From PKWO01 sp036384915 (GTDB lineage: Bacteria > Pseudomonadota > Gammaproteobacteria > Burkholderiales > Burkholderiaceae_D), in the NCBI GenBank assembly GCA_036384915.1, contig DASVLJ010000011.1, positions 248,001-312,000 of the forward strand: 64,000 bases of DNA, written 5' to 3'. The translations under genes were made by a program, and so were the position numbers. How positions within the stretch are numbered: the first letter of the stretch is position 1; each line of letters opens with the position of its first letter. Below are positions 16,594 through 24,592 of this stretch, piece after piece. The notes beneath the pieces are model-generated. The model saw only the letters and a program-made list of their open reading frames with translations, was not told the DNA's origin and ran no database searches.

Positions 16594-17466
16594 CTAGTCC
16601 TGGCGGAACAGCAGCGGGTTGAAGGACTTGGCCGCCAGGGAAATGGTCTCGCCCACGTGCAAGGCCTGCGCCTCCTCCGGTGACGCCATCACGTCGACGA
16701 TGTCGCTGCCGACCAGAAGCGAAAGCGTATAGACCACGTCTTCCCGGCGGATTTCCAGCACTTGCGCCTGCAGCTTGAGCCGGCCAGCCATTTCCTTACG
16801 TAGAAACAACGCCGCCGGCGTTCCCGTCTGCACCAGCTTGCCATGCTCGACGCGCAACACCTTGTGCGCCAGCTTGAACACTTCTCCCAGGTCATGGCTG
16901 ACCATCAGCGTGGTCAGGCCGAAGCGCCGGTGCAGATTCAACAATTCATCCTGCAATTGCAGACGCAGGCGCAAGTCGAGCGCGGACAAGGGTTCGTCGA
17001 GCAGGAGCAGCCGAGGCTTGCGCGCCAGCGCGCGTGCCAGTGCGACGCGCTGTTTTTGGCCGCCGGAGAGCGTATCGGGCAGGCGATCACACAAGGCCGT
17101 CAAGCCGCACGCGTCGAGCAATTCGTTCAGCCAGGCGTTATCGCCTTTGTTCAGGGCATACGCGGCATTTTCCCGCACCGTCATGTTGGGAAACAGCGCA
17201 TGGTCCTGGAATAGGAAACCGATGGATCGGCGCTGCGGGGGCAGGTCTATGCCCCGCGTACTGTCGAACCAGACAGCACCGTCAACCAGCAACCGCCCTG
17301 CGTGCGGCTTGCTCAGACCGGCCAGAAAACGCAACAGCGTCGTCTTGCCCGCGCCGGACGGGCCAAACAAAGCGGCGAACTCCCCAGTTTGCAACTGCCC
17401 GGAAGTATCGAAAGCCATCGGCCCGTCGGCGCCGAACAATTGCGCCTGGAAAGTGAATTCGATCAC
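16594..17466 (-). CDS. modC: Molybdate ABC transporter ATP-binding protein
   Basis: A 290-residue ATPase that starts at a GTG overlapping the modB stop (GTGA). Walker A is GPSGAGKTT, the ABC signature is LSGGQKQRVALARAL, Walker B is LLLLDEPLSALD and the switch is HD in MVSHDLGEV. The C-terminal part (about 215-290) is a TOBE-like molybdate-sensing extension, shorter and less typical than in E. coli ModC. It powers molybdate uptake together with ModA and ModB. This is the last gene of a tightly overlapping four-gene operon. Confidence 0.92.
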   Translation of the reverse strand: MIEFTFQAQLFGADGPMAFDTSGQLQTGEFAALFGPSGAGKTTLLRFLAGLSKPHAGRLLVDGAVWFDSTRGIDLPPQRRSIGFLFQDHALFPNMTVRENAAYALNKGDNAWLNELLDACGLTALCDRLPDTLSGGQKQRVALARALARKPRLLLLDEPLSALDLRLRLQLQDELLNLHRRFGLTTLMVSHDLGEVFKLAHKVLRVEHGKLVQTGTPAALFLRKEMAGRLKLQAQVLEIRREDVVYTLSLLVGSDIVDVMASPEEAQALHVGETISLAAKSFNPLLFRQD

Positions 17467-18143
17467 AGCACACCGTCCTTGCCGGTCCAGCGTTTCTTCA
17501 TCAAGTGCACGATCAGCAAGATAGCAAAGGACAGGCAAAACAGGATGGCGGCATAGGCATTGGCTTCGGCATAGTGCAGGCTTTCGACTTCGTCATAGAT
17601 CGCAATCGAGGCAACGCGCGTGACGCCGGGGATATTCCCCCCGATCATCAACACCACGCCGAACTCGCCTATTGCATGGGCGAAGCTCAAGACGATGCCC
17701 GTCAAGAGCGCCGGCTTCATGTTGGGCAGCAGCACGCGGAACAGGCTGACCATGTCAGACTTGCCCAGGGTACGCGACGCTTCGAGCAAGCTGGCAGGCA
17801 GGTTCTGAAACCCGGCCTGCAAAGGCTGCACCATGAAGGGCAAACTGAAAATCAAGGAACCGAGCACCAGGCCGGCGAAACTGAACACCAGGCTCAGATG
17901 CACGGTCTGTTCCAGCCACTGCCCAAAGGCATGCTGCGGGCTGAAGGCGAGCAACAGGTAGAAGCCCAGTACCGAGGGCGGCAATACCAGCGGCATACCG
18001 ACCAGGGTTTCGAACACAGGCTTCCAGCGCGTGCGCGTATGGGCCAGCCAATAGGAAAACGGTACGCCGAACAACAGCAGCAGCACCGTGGTGCACAAGG
18101 CCAGGCGCAAGGTCAGCCACAGCGGCGCCCAGTCCAGGCTCAT
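17463..18143 (-). CDS. modB: Molybdate ABC transporter permease
   Basis: A 226-residue inner-membrane permease with about five transmembrane segments. The cytoplasmic EAA loop is well preserved (EASRTLGKSDMVSLFRVLLP), followed by AHAIGEFGVVLMIGGN, a hallmark of ModB. The start overlaps the stop of the Mop gene (ATGA) and the stop overlaps modC (GTGA), so all subunits are probably made by coupled translation. Confidence 0.93.
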   Translation of the reverse strand: MSLDWAPLWLTLRLALCTTVLLLLFGVPFSYWLAHTRTRWKPVFETLVGMPLVLPPSVLGFYLLLAFSPQHAFGQWLEQTVHLSLVFSFAGLVLGSLIFSLPFMVQPLQAGFQNLPASLLEASRTLGKSDMVSLFRVLLPNMKPALLTGIVLSFAHAIGEFGVVLMIGGNIPGVTRVASIAIYDEVESLHYAEANAYAAILFCLSFAILLIVHLMKKRWTGKDGVL

Positions 18144-18556
18144 GCGGCTTGCTCCGGCAACAGATGCATCTCATTCGACTTGACCAGACCTTCGACTGCA
18201 TCGCCTGTCTGCAACCGCAGTGCTTGAAGCGAACGCGTCGTGATCACCGAAGACACCTGGTACGCGCCGACGCGCAACAGCACACGGCTCATCAATTGCC
18301 CTTGCTCAATCCTCTCGACCGTGCCGGCCAGGCGATTGCGCAAGCTGATGATCCCTGAGAGATCCTTGGCCAGCGCGACTTCGGTCTCGTTGAACGCCAG
18401 AGTCACCGCTGCCCCGACACGAAAGCGTTCGGCATCGGCATCGAGCAGCAAAGCCGTGCAGTGCTGCAAATCGGCCATGAAACCGACCGCGACATCGATC
18501 AAGGCGATGCTGCCCGATCTTTCTACTGCTTTGATTATTCCGGGCAGGCGGTTCAT
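18140..18556 (-). CDS. Di-Mop (TOBE) molybdate-binding protein inside the mod operon
   Basis: A 138-residue soluble protein with two tandem TOBE/Mop-like units. The first (about 1-68) is diverged; the second (about 71-135) has the classic SLRNRLAGTVERIEQGQLMS and VSSVITTRSLQALRLQTGDAV, then LVKSNEMHLL. Mop proteins store molybdate or sense its level. No ModE DNA-binding domain is attached. The gene lies between modA and modB with 4-bp overlaps on both sides (ATGA twice), an unusual position, so it is made together with the transporter. Confidence 0.87.
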   Translation of the reverse strand: MNRLPGIIKAVERSGSIALIDVAVGFMADLQHCTALLLDADAERFRVGAAVTLAFNETEVALAKDLSGIISLRNRLAGTVERIEQGQLMSRVLLRVGAYQVSSVITTRSLQALRLQTGDAVEGLVKSNEMHLLPEQAA

Positions 18557-19299
18557 GGCAGCAGATAGCCATAGCGCTCGAAGATCGCGCGTGCCTTGCC
18601 TGCATACAAAAAATCGTAAAACCGATGCGCCGCCTCGTTGCCGGCGCCGTGCTTCAACAAGACCGCACCCTGGGCAATGGGCGAATACAGTTCCCGCGGC
18701 ACTTCGACCCATTTGCCCTTGCCCTTCATTTCCGGCGACAAGACGATGGACTTGGCCGTGAAACCGAGGTCGGCAACACCGGAAAAGATGTATTGGTTGG
18801 TTTGCGCAATGCTCTCGCCAAAGACCAACTTGCCTTGCAGTGTCTTGTCGAGTCCCGCGCCGGCCAGAACCTTCATCGCTTCGCGGCCGTAGGGAGCGGT
18901 CTGCGGATTGGCCACCGCCACCTTGCCCAGGCCGACGTCGGCAAAAGGCGTCCGCCAGGTGTGCAGGTCGAGGTCCTTCATGCTCCACACCACGAGGGCA
19001 CCATAAGCGAATACGCGCGGCGGCGCCTGGGTGTAGCCGGTCTGGCTCAGCTTTGCTGGAAATTCCATGTCGGCCGAGAGAAACACGTCGTAAGGCGCGC
19101 CATTCATGATTTGCGCGGCGAACTTGCCCGACGAATTGATGCTGGCCGCGAGATCGTCGCCGGTTTCCTTCTTGAATTCGGCCTTCAAGTCCTCGAATAC
19201 ATATTGCGCACTGGCGGCGACGGCGACGCTGACCGTACCGGCGTGAACCAGCGAAGACCAGACCAAGGCTGCCGCCGGCAATAGAAATTTCCACGTCAT
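18553..19299 (-). CDS. modA: Molybdate-binding periplasmic protein
   Basis: A 248-residue substrate-binding protein. The ATG at 19299 follows GGGAGGGGGC and gives a signal peptide MTWKFLLPAAALVWSSLVHA. The molybdate-binding region VAASAQYVFEDLKAEFKKETG, the NSSGKFAAQI loop, DVFLSADMEFP and GKVAVANPQTAPYG are characteristic. It delivers molybdate or tungstate to ModBC. First gene of the mod operon; no ModE-type operator could be identified upstream with confidence. Confidence 0.93.
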   Translation of the reverse strand: MTWKFLLPAAALVWSSLVHAGTVSVAVAASAQYVFEDLKAEFKKETGDDLAASINSSGKFAAQIMNGAPYDVFLSADMEFPAKLSQTGYTQAPPRVFAYGALVVWSMKDLDLHTWRTPFADVGLGKVAVANPQTAPYGREAMKVLAGAGLDKTLQGKLVFGESIAQTNQYIFSGVADLGFTAKSIVLSPEMKGKGKWVEVPRELYSPIAQGAVLLKHGAGNEAAHRFYDFLYAGKARAIFERYGYLLP

Positions 19300-19554
19300 C
19301 GATGCCCCCTCCCGTGTAGTTCCGCATTGTATCCCGCAAAGGCCCGCAATCAAGTCCGACCTCTGCCTCCCGGCATGGGCAACCGTGAGCGGCGGCAGGC
19401 ATCCGTCATCTATTTCAAGCGGGAACGTCCATGATCGGCAAGATTATCCGGGATCGTGCAAGGGTTTTTCGGTCGAACTGGTACCATATAGTCAAATTGA
19501 CGAATCCACAGTCAAGGGATAATCTGTCGCTATGGCAATATCGTGGAGGGCATC

Positions 19555-19872
19555 ATGTCTGCAAGCGTAGAAGCAAAATACCAGACCTTTGCCGAGTTTT
19601 ACCCTTTTTACCTGAGCCAGCACGCCAACCGCATGTGCCGCGAGTTGCACTTCATCGGCTCGACCCTGGCATTGGCCAGTATTGCCGCCTTGGTACTGAC
19701 GCAAAACCCCTGGTGGTTCCCCATAGCCTTGATCTGCGGCTACGGCTTTGCCTGGATCGGCCACTTCGGATTCGAAAAGAACCGTCCCGCCACCTTCCGC
19801 CAACCGTTGTATTCGCTGATGGGAGACTGGGTCATGTATTGGCAGATGCTGACAGGGGACGTCTCTTTCTGA
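19555..19872 (+). CDS. DUF962/Mpo1-like membrane protein
   Basis: A 105-residue protein with two to three hydrophobic segments, preceded by GGAGGG. The N-terminus FAEFYPFYLSQHANRMCREL and the LHFIGSTLALASIAALVL segment, then YGFAWIGHFGFEKNRPATF and GDWVMYWQML, are the conserved parts of DUF962. The yeast member Mpo1 is an iron-dependent dioxygenase that shortens 2-hydroxy fatty acids. Whether the bacterial protein does so is not shown. It converges with the YihY gene. Confidence 0.87.
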   Translation: MSASVEAKYQTFAEFYPFYLSQHANRMCRELHFIGSTLALASIAALVLTQNPWWFPIALICGYGFAWIGHFGFEKNRPATFRQPLYSLMGDWVMYWQMLTGDVSF

Positions 19873-19879
19873 CTGCCCG

Positions 19880-21136
19880 TTACGGCGTCACGGCAAAGTG
19901 CTCCGCCAAGGTCTGATTCAGCCCCTGCTCCACCGCGTGCTCCACCTGTTGCGCCAGCTTGAGGTTGCCGCCGGCGTGAAACACGAATAAGCGATACACG
20001 TCGGCGACGGTCAAGGCTTCCGGATTGGCCAGCAGTGTCCAGCTGTCCAGCCCTTCCTCAAACCGCCTGCCCCAGCGCGACTTCCTCAACTGCTCGGTCT
20101 TGATGCGCCCCACCCAGCCTGCTTCGAGCATGGTTTCGAGCAGGTTTTCCGCCTCTTCGAAGCCAAGCCGCGTATGCGTGCGGATGATGGCAGCATCGAC
20201 CGCGGCCGAAGGGCTGCTGCTGCGCGCCTCGACCAGCACCTTCAGCACCGCCATGCTGTCGACGAAAGCGCTGCCCGGCGAAGGCACGTGCCACCAGCGT
20301 TCGTACTTGACCACCGGCAGGGCGGCGGCAATGACGGCGCATACCAGGATGATGAACCATGTCACGTAAACCCAGATCAGGAAAATGGGCACGGCGGCCA
20401 GCGCCCCGTAAATCATGGTGTAACTGTTGAAATGCGACAGGAAGATGGCGAACACGCGCTTGGCGATTTCAAATGCGATCGCTGCGATGAAACCGCCCCA
20501 GGCCGCGTCGCGCCAATCGACGAAACGGTTCGGAATCACCGTGTAGAGCAGCGTGAAGGCCGCCGTGGTCAGCGCCACCGAGACGCCGGTATAGAGAAAG
20601 GCCGAGAGAAAAGGAAGGCCCGTCACCACCCAGTCAGTCGCGCGCATCAAGTGCGAAGTCAGGGTGATGGAGAAGCCGATCAACAAGGGGCCCAGCGTGA
20701 CGATGGTCCAATAGGCGGCCAGGCTCTTGATCCAGGAACGCTTGGTCTTGACGCGCCAGATGTTGTTGAAGGTACGGTCGATCAAGGCCATGGTCGCGGC
20801 CGTGGTAATGAGCAAGGCAATGGCGCCGACGGCCGACAGGCGGCTGGCCTTGGAGGCGAACATGCCGAGGTAATCGTTGATGGTGCTGGCGATCGAATGC
20901 GGGATCAGGATCTGGACGAAGTAAGCCTGCAGCGAGGAGCGGAACGATTCGAATATCGGGAAGGTGGTGAAGATCGCCAACGCAATGGTCAACACCGGCA
21001 CCAGCGAGAGTACCGTATTGAAAGTCAGGCTGCCGGCAACTTGCGGCAACTGTTCTTCCCCAAGGCGGCGCAGGGCGAAACGGAACAGATCCACCGTGCG
21101 CAGCCATCGTTTCCCTTGAAAAGACAACAAGTTCAT
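19880..21136 (-). CDS. YihY/BrkB-family inner-membrane protein
   Basis: A 418-residue protein from the ATG at 21136 (a TTG precedes it by one codon). Residues 30-300 carry the six transmembrane segments of the YihY/BrkB family, with conserved QVAGSLTFNTVLSLVPVLTI, FNNIWRVKTKRSW and YKxV-like PNRFVDWRDAAWGG. The C-terminal 130 residues are cytoplasmic and include a helical region (AAIIRTHTRLGFEEAENLLE) resembling a winged helix, seen in the long members of the family. The family is conserved but its function is unclear; the old label ribonuclease BN is not supported. Confidence 0.87.
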   Translation of the reverse strand: MNLLSFQGKRWLRTVDLFRFALRRLGEEQLPQVAGSLTFNTVLSLVPVLTIALAIFTTFPIFESFRSSLQAYFVQILIPHSIASTINDYLGMFASKASRLSAVGAIALLITTAATMALIDRTFNNIWRVKTKRSWIKSLAAYWTIVTLGPLLIGFSITLTSHLMRATDWVVTGLPFLSAFLYTGVSVALTTAAFTLLYTVIPNRFVDWRDAAWGGFIAAIAFEIAKRVFAIFLSHFNSYTMIYGALAAVPIFLIWVYVTWFIILVCAVIAAALPVVKYERWWHVPSPGSAFVDSMAVLKVLVEARSSSPSAAVDAAIIRTHTRLGFEEAENLLETMLEAGWVGRIKTEQLRKSRWGRRFEEGLDSWTLLANPEALTVADVYRLFVFHAGGNLKLAQQVEHAVEQGLNQTLAEHFAVTP

Positions 21137-21171
21137 CAAATCAACAAGTAAATTGAAGGATCAAAGCATTC

Positions 21172-21177
21172 TATAAT
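21172..21177 (+). promoter_or_regulatory. -10 element TATAAT 7 bp before the wrbA-like start
   Basis: A perfect TATAAT ends 7 bp before the ATG at 21185, so the predicted transcription start is at or one base from the start codon. No Shine-Dalgarno sequence fits in between. A leaderless transcript is the simplest reading. Confidence 0.55.
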
Positions 21178-21184
21178 ATCAACT

Positions 21185-21796
21185 ATGAGCAGAAGTACGA
21201 CAACCATCCTGGTTTTATATTATTCACGCCACGGCGCCACGCGCAAACTGGCCGAATGCATCGCGCAGGGCGTGGAATCCGTGCCGGGTTGCGATGCCAG
21301 ACTCAGAACCGTGCCTGCCGTCTCAAGCGTCGCCGAAGCTGTCGAGCCCGCCATCCCGTTATCCGGCCCGCCCTATGTGGAATTGTCCGACCTGGCTGAA
21401 TGCCAGGGCCTGGCGCTGGGCTCGCCCACGCGTTTCGGCAACATGGCTTCGGCGATGAAATATTTTTGGGACGGCACGTCGGCCGAGTGGCTCTCCGGCG
21501 CCCTGGCCGGCAAACCGGCATCGGTATTCACCTCGACCGGCAGCCTGCATGGCGGACAGGAGTCGACGCTCCTGTCGATGATGCTGCCGCTCATGCATCA
21601 CGGCATGCTTATCGTCGGCCTGCCCTATACCGAAAGCGAATTGATGACCACCGCGAGCGGCGGCACGCCTTATGGCGCGAGCCATTGGGCCGGCGTCGAC
21701 GGTGCGCAGACGATGACGGAGGCGACCAGGAAACTGGCTGCCGCGCTAGGACGGCGCCTGGCCGAGACGGCCGTGAAGCTTGGACGCAGCGCATGA
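21185..21796 (+). CDS. wrbA: WrbA-type NAD(P)H:quinone oxidoreductase
   Basis: A 203-residue flavodoxin-fold enzyme. The FMN phosphate loop is YYSRHGATRKLAECIA; GSPTRFGNMASAMKYFWDGT and FTSTGSLHGGQESTLLSMMLPLMHHGM follow in WrbA order, and GGTPYGASHWAG is the conserved tail loop. The family reduces quinones by two electrons and protects against oxidative stress. The start seems leaderless (TATAAT 7 bp upstream). The stop overlaps the next start (ATGA). Confidence 0.93.
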   Translation: MSRSTTTILVLYYSRHGATRKLAECIAQGVESVPGCDARLRTVPAVSSVAEAVEPAIPLSGPPYVELSDLAECQGLALGSPTRFGNMASAMKYFWDGTSAEWLSGALAGKPASVFTSTGSLHGGQESTLLSMMLPLMHHGMLIVGLPYTESELMTTASGGTPYGASHWAGVDGAQTMTEATRKLAAALGRRLAETAVKLGRSA

Positions 21797-22185
21797 GCAT
21801 GGAACGCGCCAAGTTGTTCCATCGCGGCGCCGTGGCCAGCCTGTTGCTGCTGATCGCCTATTGCGTCGCCTGGGAACTGTGGCTGGCGCCTTTGCGCCCC
21901 GGCGGTTCCTGGCTGGTGCTGAAAGTCGTTCCCTTGCTGTTTCCGCTGATCGGCGTGTTGAAGCGCGACGTGTACACCATGCAATGGTCCTCCATGCTGA
22001 TCCTGCTATATTTCATGGAGGGCGTGGTGCGCGCCACCAGCGACCCCGGCCGCTCTGCCATGCTGGCCTGGGGCGAGCTTGCCCTCTCCTGCCTGTTCTT
22101 CTTTTGCGTGCTGGCCTATTTGCGCCCTTACAAGCGGGCCGCCAAGAAATTGGCCAAGCAAGCCATCGACAAAGCTTCCAAGTAA
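21793..22185 (+). CDS. DUF2069 membrane protein
   Basis: A 130-residue protein with four hydrophobic segments (for example AVASLLLLIAYCVAWELWLA and MLILLYFMEGVVRAT) and a basic C-terminus (YKRAAKKLAKQAIDKASK). The central PLLFPLIGVLKRDVYTMQWSSM stretch identifies DUF2069. The gene is coupled to wrbA by an ATGA overlap. Function unknown. Confidence 0.88.
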   Translation: MSMERAKLFHRGAVASLLLLIAYCVAWELWLAPLRPGGSWLVLKVVPLLFPLIGVLKRDVYTMQWSSMLILLYFMEGVVRATSDPGRSAMLAWGELALSCLFFFCVLAYLRPYKRAAKKLAKQAIDKASK

Positions 22186-22204
22186 TTCTTTTCCCTCCCC
22201 CGCC

Positions 22205-23611
22205 ATGAACACGTTTCTCGAACAATGCCGCGCCGCCGTCGGCGACAACTACGTCATCACCGATCCCGCCGACATGGCCCCCTTCCTGACCGATTGGCGC
22301 CAGCGTTTCACCGGCAAGGCTTGCGCCATCGTCAAGCCCGGCTCGACGGCTGAAGTCGCCGCCTTGGTCAAGCTGTGCAATGAACACAACGTACCCATCG
22401 TGCCGCAAGGCGGCAACACCGGCCTGGTATTGGGCAGCGTGCCGGACGACTCCGGCCGCGCCGTGGTGCTGTCGCTGCAGCGCATGAACCGCGTGCGCGC
22501 CACCGATACGGTCAACAACACCATGACGGTGGAAGCCGGCTGCATCCTGGAAAACATCCAGAACGCCGCGCAGGAAGCCGGCAGGCTGTTTCCGCTCTCG
22601 CTCGCAGCGGAAGGCAGTTGCACCATAGGCGGCAATCTCTCGACCAATGCCGGCGGCACGGCCGTCCTGCGCTACGGCAACACACGCGAACTATGCCTGG
22701 GCCTGGAAGTCGTCACGGCACAGGGCGAGGTGTGGAACGGCTTGCGCGGCCTGCGCAAGGACAACACCGGTTACGACTTGCGCGACCTCTTCATCGGCGC
22801 CGAAGGCACGCTGGGCATCATCACGGCGGCCGTGCTGAAACTGTTCCCGCAACCGAAGGCCGAATTGACCGCGCTGGTCGCCCTGCCCTCGCCGGACGCC
22901 GCGCTGCAATTGCTGACGCTGGCGCAAAGCCATTGCGGCGCCAGCCTGACCGGTTTCGAGTTGATGTCGGCCTTTTGCCTGCAACTCGTGTCCAAGCACT
23001 ACCCGCACATGCGCCAGCCGTTCGCCGACGAACACCCGCAATACGTGCTGCTCGAATTGTCCGACAGCGAATCAGAAGAGCATGCGACGGCGATGCTGGA
23101 GAAATTGATCGAAGCCGCGCTGGAACAGGAAATCATCCTCGACGCAGTGCTGGCTTCCTCGATTGCGCAATCGAAAGCGCTGTGGAATTTGCGCGAGCAC
23201 ATCCCGCTGGCGCAAGCCGAAGAAGGCAAGAACATCAAGCACGACATTTCCATCCCGATCGCGCGCATCGGCGAATACATCCGCGCCACCGATGCGCTGC
23301 TGCAAGACGCCTTCCCCGGCTGCCGCATGGTGACCTTCGGCCACCTCGGCGACGGCAACCTGCACTACAACGTGTCGCCGCCGGAAGGTGGTTCCGATGT
23401 GGAATTCATCGCACGCCAGGAAGAAATCAACCGCGTGGTGCATGACAGCGTGAACCGCTTCAACGGCTCCATCTCGGCAGAGCATGGTCTGGGCGCCTTG
23501 AAGCGCGGCGAGATCGTACGCTACAAGAGCGATGTGGAATTGGGCATGATGCGCTCGATCAAGCAGGCGCTCGACCCCCGGAACTTGATGAATCCGGGGA
23601 AAGTCGTCTGA
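22205..23611 (+). CDS. FAD-linked oxidase, D-2-hydroxyacid dehydrogenase type
   Basis: A 468-residue enzyme of the GlcD/D-lactate/D-2-hydroxyglutarate dehydrogenase family. The PCMH-type FAD domain includes IVPQGGNTGL and EGSCTIGGNLSTNAGGTAVLRYGNT-like loops (TIGGNLSTNAGG is visible). The C-terminal domain keeps the metal-binding FGHLGDGNLHYN and the EHGLGALKRGE motif. It would oxidise a D-2-hydroxy acid and pass electrons to a quinone, cytochrome or flavoprotein. The exact substrate cannot be told from sequence. It follows the DUF2069 gene by 19 bp, so it may be on the wrbA transcript. Confidence 0.88.
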   Translation: MNTFLEQCRAAVGDNYVITDPADMAPFLTDWRQRFTGKACAIVKPGSTAEVAALVKLCNEHNVPIVPQGGNTGLVLGSVPDDSGRAVVLSLQRMNRVRATDTVNNTMTVEAGCILENIQNAAQEAGRLFPLSLAAEGSCTIGGNLSTNAGGTAVLRYGNTRELCLGLEVVTAQGEVWNGLRGLRKDNTGYDLRDLFIGAEGTLGIITAAVLKLFPQPKAELTALVALPSPDAALQLLTLAQSHCGASLTGFELMSAFCLQLVSKHYPHMRQPFADEHPQYVLLELSDSESEEHATAMLEKLIEAALEQEIILDAVLASSIAQSKALWNLREHIPLAQAEEGKNIKHDISIPIARIGEYIRATDALLQDAFPGCRMVTFGHLGDGNLHYNVSPPEGGSDVEFIARQEEINRVVHDSVNRFNGSISAEHGLGALKRGEIVRYKSDVELGMMRSIKQALDPRNLMNPGKVV

Positions 23612-23752
23612 TTGGGATTCAGCGACTCGCAGGCTGCCACATCTCGCGGTGTAAAGGCCATTGACCGTCGGCGCCGCGATGCGGCACCAGCCGCATCCTG
23701 CCAAACCCGTCGAACGGCGGCTTACCGTTTCCCATATCGACGACTTGGTGCC

Positions 23753-24583
23753 TCACGCGACGAGCCCGCCGCCGCATATCAGGGTTTGGCCGCTGATGTA
23801 ATCGGATTCCGGCGTGCACAGCAGATAGACCGCGCCGGCGGCTTCCTCCGGCGTGCCGGTACGCCCCAGGGGAATCTGGCGCTCGACCATGGCCACGAGT
23901 TCGGGATTGACGCCGACCTTGATGTCGCGCCCGGCGATGTTGATTACCGCATTGTCACCGGCCGTGGCCTCGGTCAGGCGCGTCTTGATGAAGCCGAACG
24001 CCACGCAATTGACGTTGACGTTCATGCGGCCCCATTCCTTGGCCAGTGTCATGGTCATGCCCATGATGCCGGCCTTGGCGCTCGAGTAGTTGATCTGCCC
24101 CGCGTTGCCCCCGGTGCCGGCCAGCGACGAGACGTTGACGATCTTGCGCGATGCCAGCGCTCCCTTTTCCAGTTCCTTCTTGTGCAGCGCCCGTATCACC
24201 GGCTGAGCCGCCCGCAGGATACGGAACGGCGCCGTCAGATGCACGTCCATGATGGCGTACCACTGCTCGTCGCTCATCTTCTGGATCACGTTGTCCCAGG
24301 TGTAGCCGGCATTGTTGACGATGATGTCGAGCCCACCGAAATGGTCGACGGCAGTCTGGACGAAGCGCTCGCCGAAGTCAGGCGCCGTGACATTGCCGGC
24401 ACAGACCACCGCGTTGCCGCCCGCTTGCCTGATTTCCTGCGCCACCTCTTGCGCCGGCGCCTCGTCGAGATCGTTGATCACTAAGCGCGCGCCCTCGCCG
24501 GCAAGCTTCAAGGCGATCGAGCGCCCTATGCCGCGTCCCGAGCCTGAGATCAAGGCCACCTTGCCATCCAGTTTCCCGCTCAT
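23753..24583 (-). CDS. Short-chain dehydrogenase/reductase (FabG-like)
   Basis: A 276-residue SDR, slightly long for the family. The cofactor motif is ISGSGRGIGRSIA, NNAG is at about 90, and the catalytic Ser (NVSSLAG), Tyr (INYSSAKAG) and Lys are in place. It ends in the typical SDYISGQTLICGGGLVA. It starts after AGGAGG and lies 9 bp downstream of the thiolase gene. The pairing suggests 3-hydroxyacyl or 3-ketoacyl-CoA chemistry, such as degradation of unusual fatty acids or side chains, which is inference. Confidence 0.88.
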   Translation of the reverse strand: MSGKLDGKVALISGSGRGIGRSIALKLAGEGARLVINDLDEAPAQEVAQEIRQAGGNAVVCAGNVTAPDFGERFVQTAVDHFGGLDIIVNNAGYTWDNVIQKMSDEQWYAIMDVHLTAPFRILRAAQPVIRALHKKELEKGALASRKIVNVSSLAGTGGNAGQINYSSAKAGIMGMTMTLAKEWGRMNVNVNCVAFGFIKTRLTEATAGDNAVINIAGRDIKVGVNPELVAMVERQIPLGRTGTPEEAAGAVYLLCTPESDYISGQTLICGGGLVA

Positions 24584-24592
24584 CGCATCCTC

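Noticed and set aside
19880..21136. Ribonuclease BN
   Set aside because: That is an old mis-annotation of YihY proteins; the sequence is a membrane protein with no nuclease motif.
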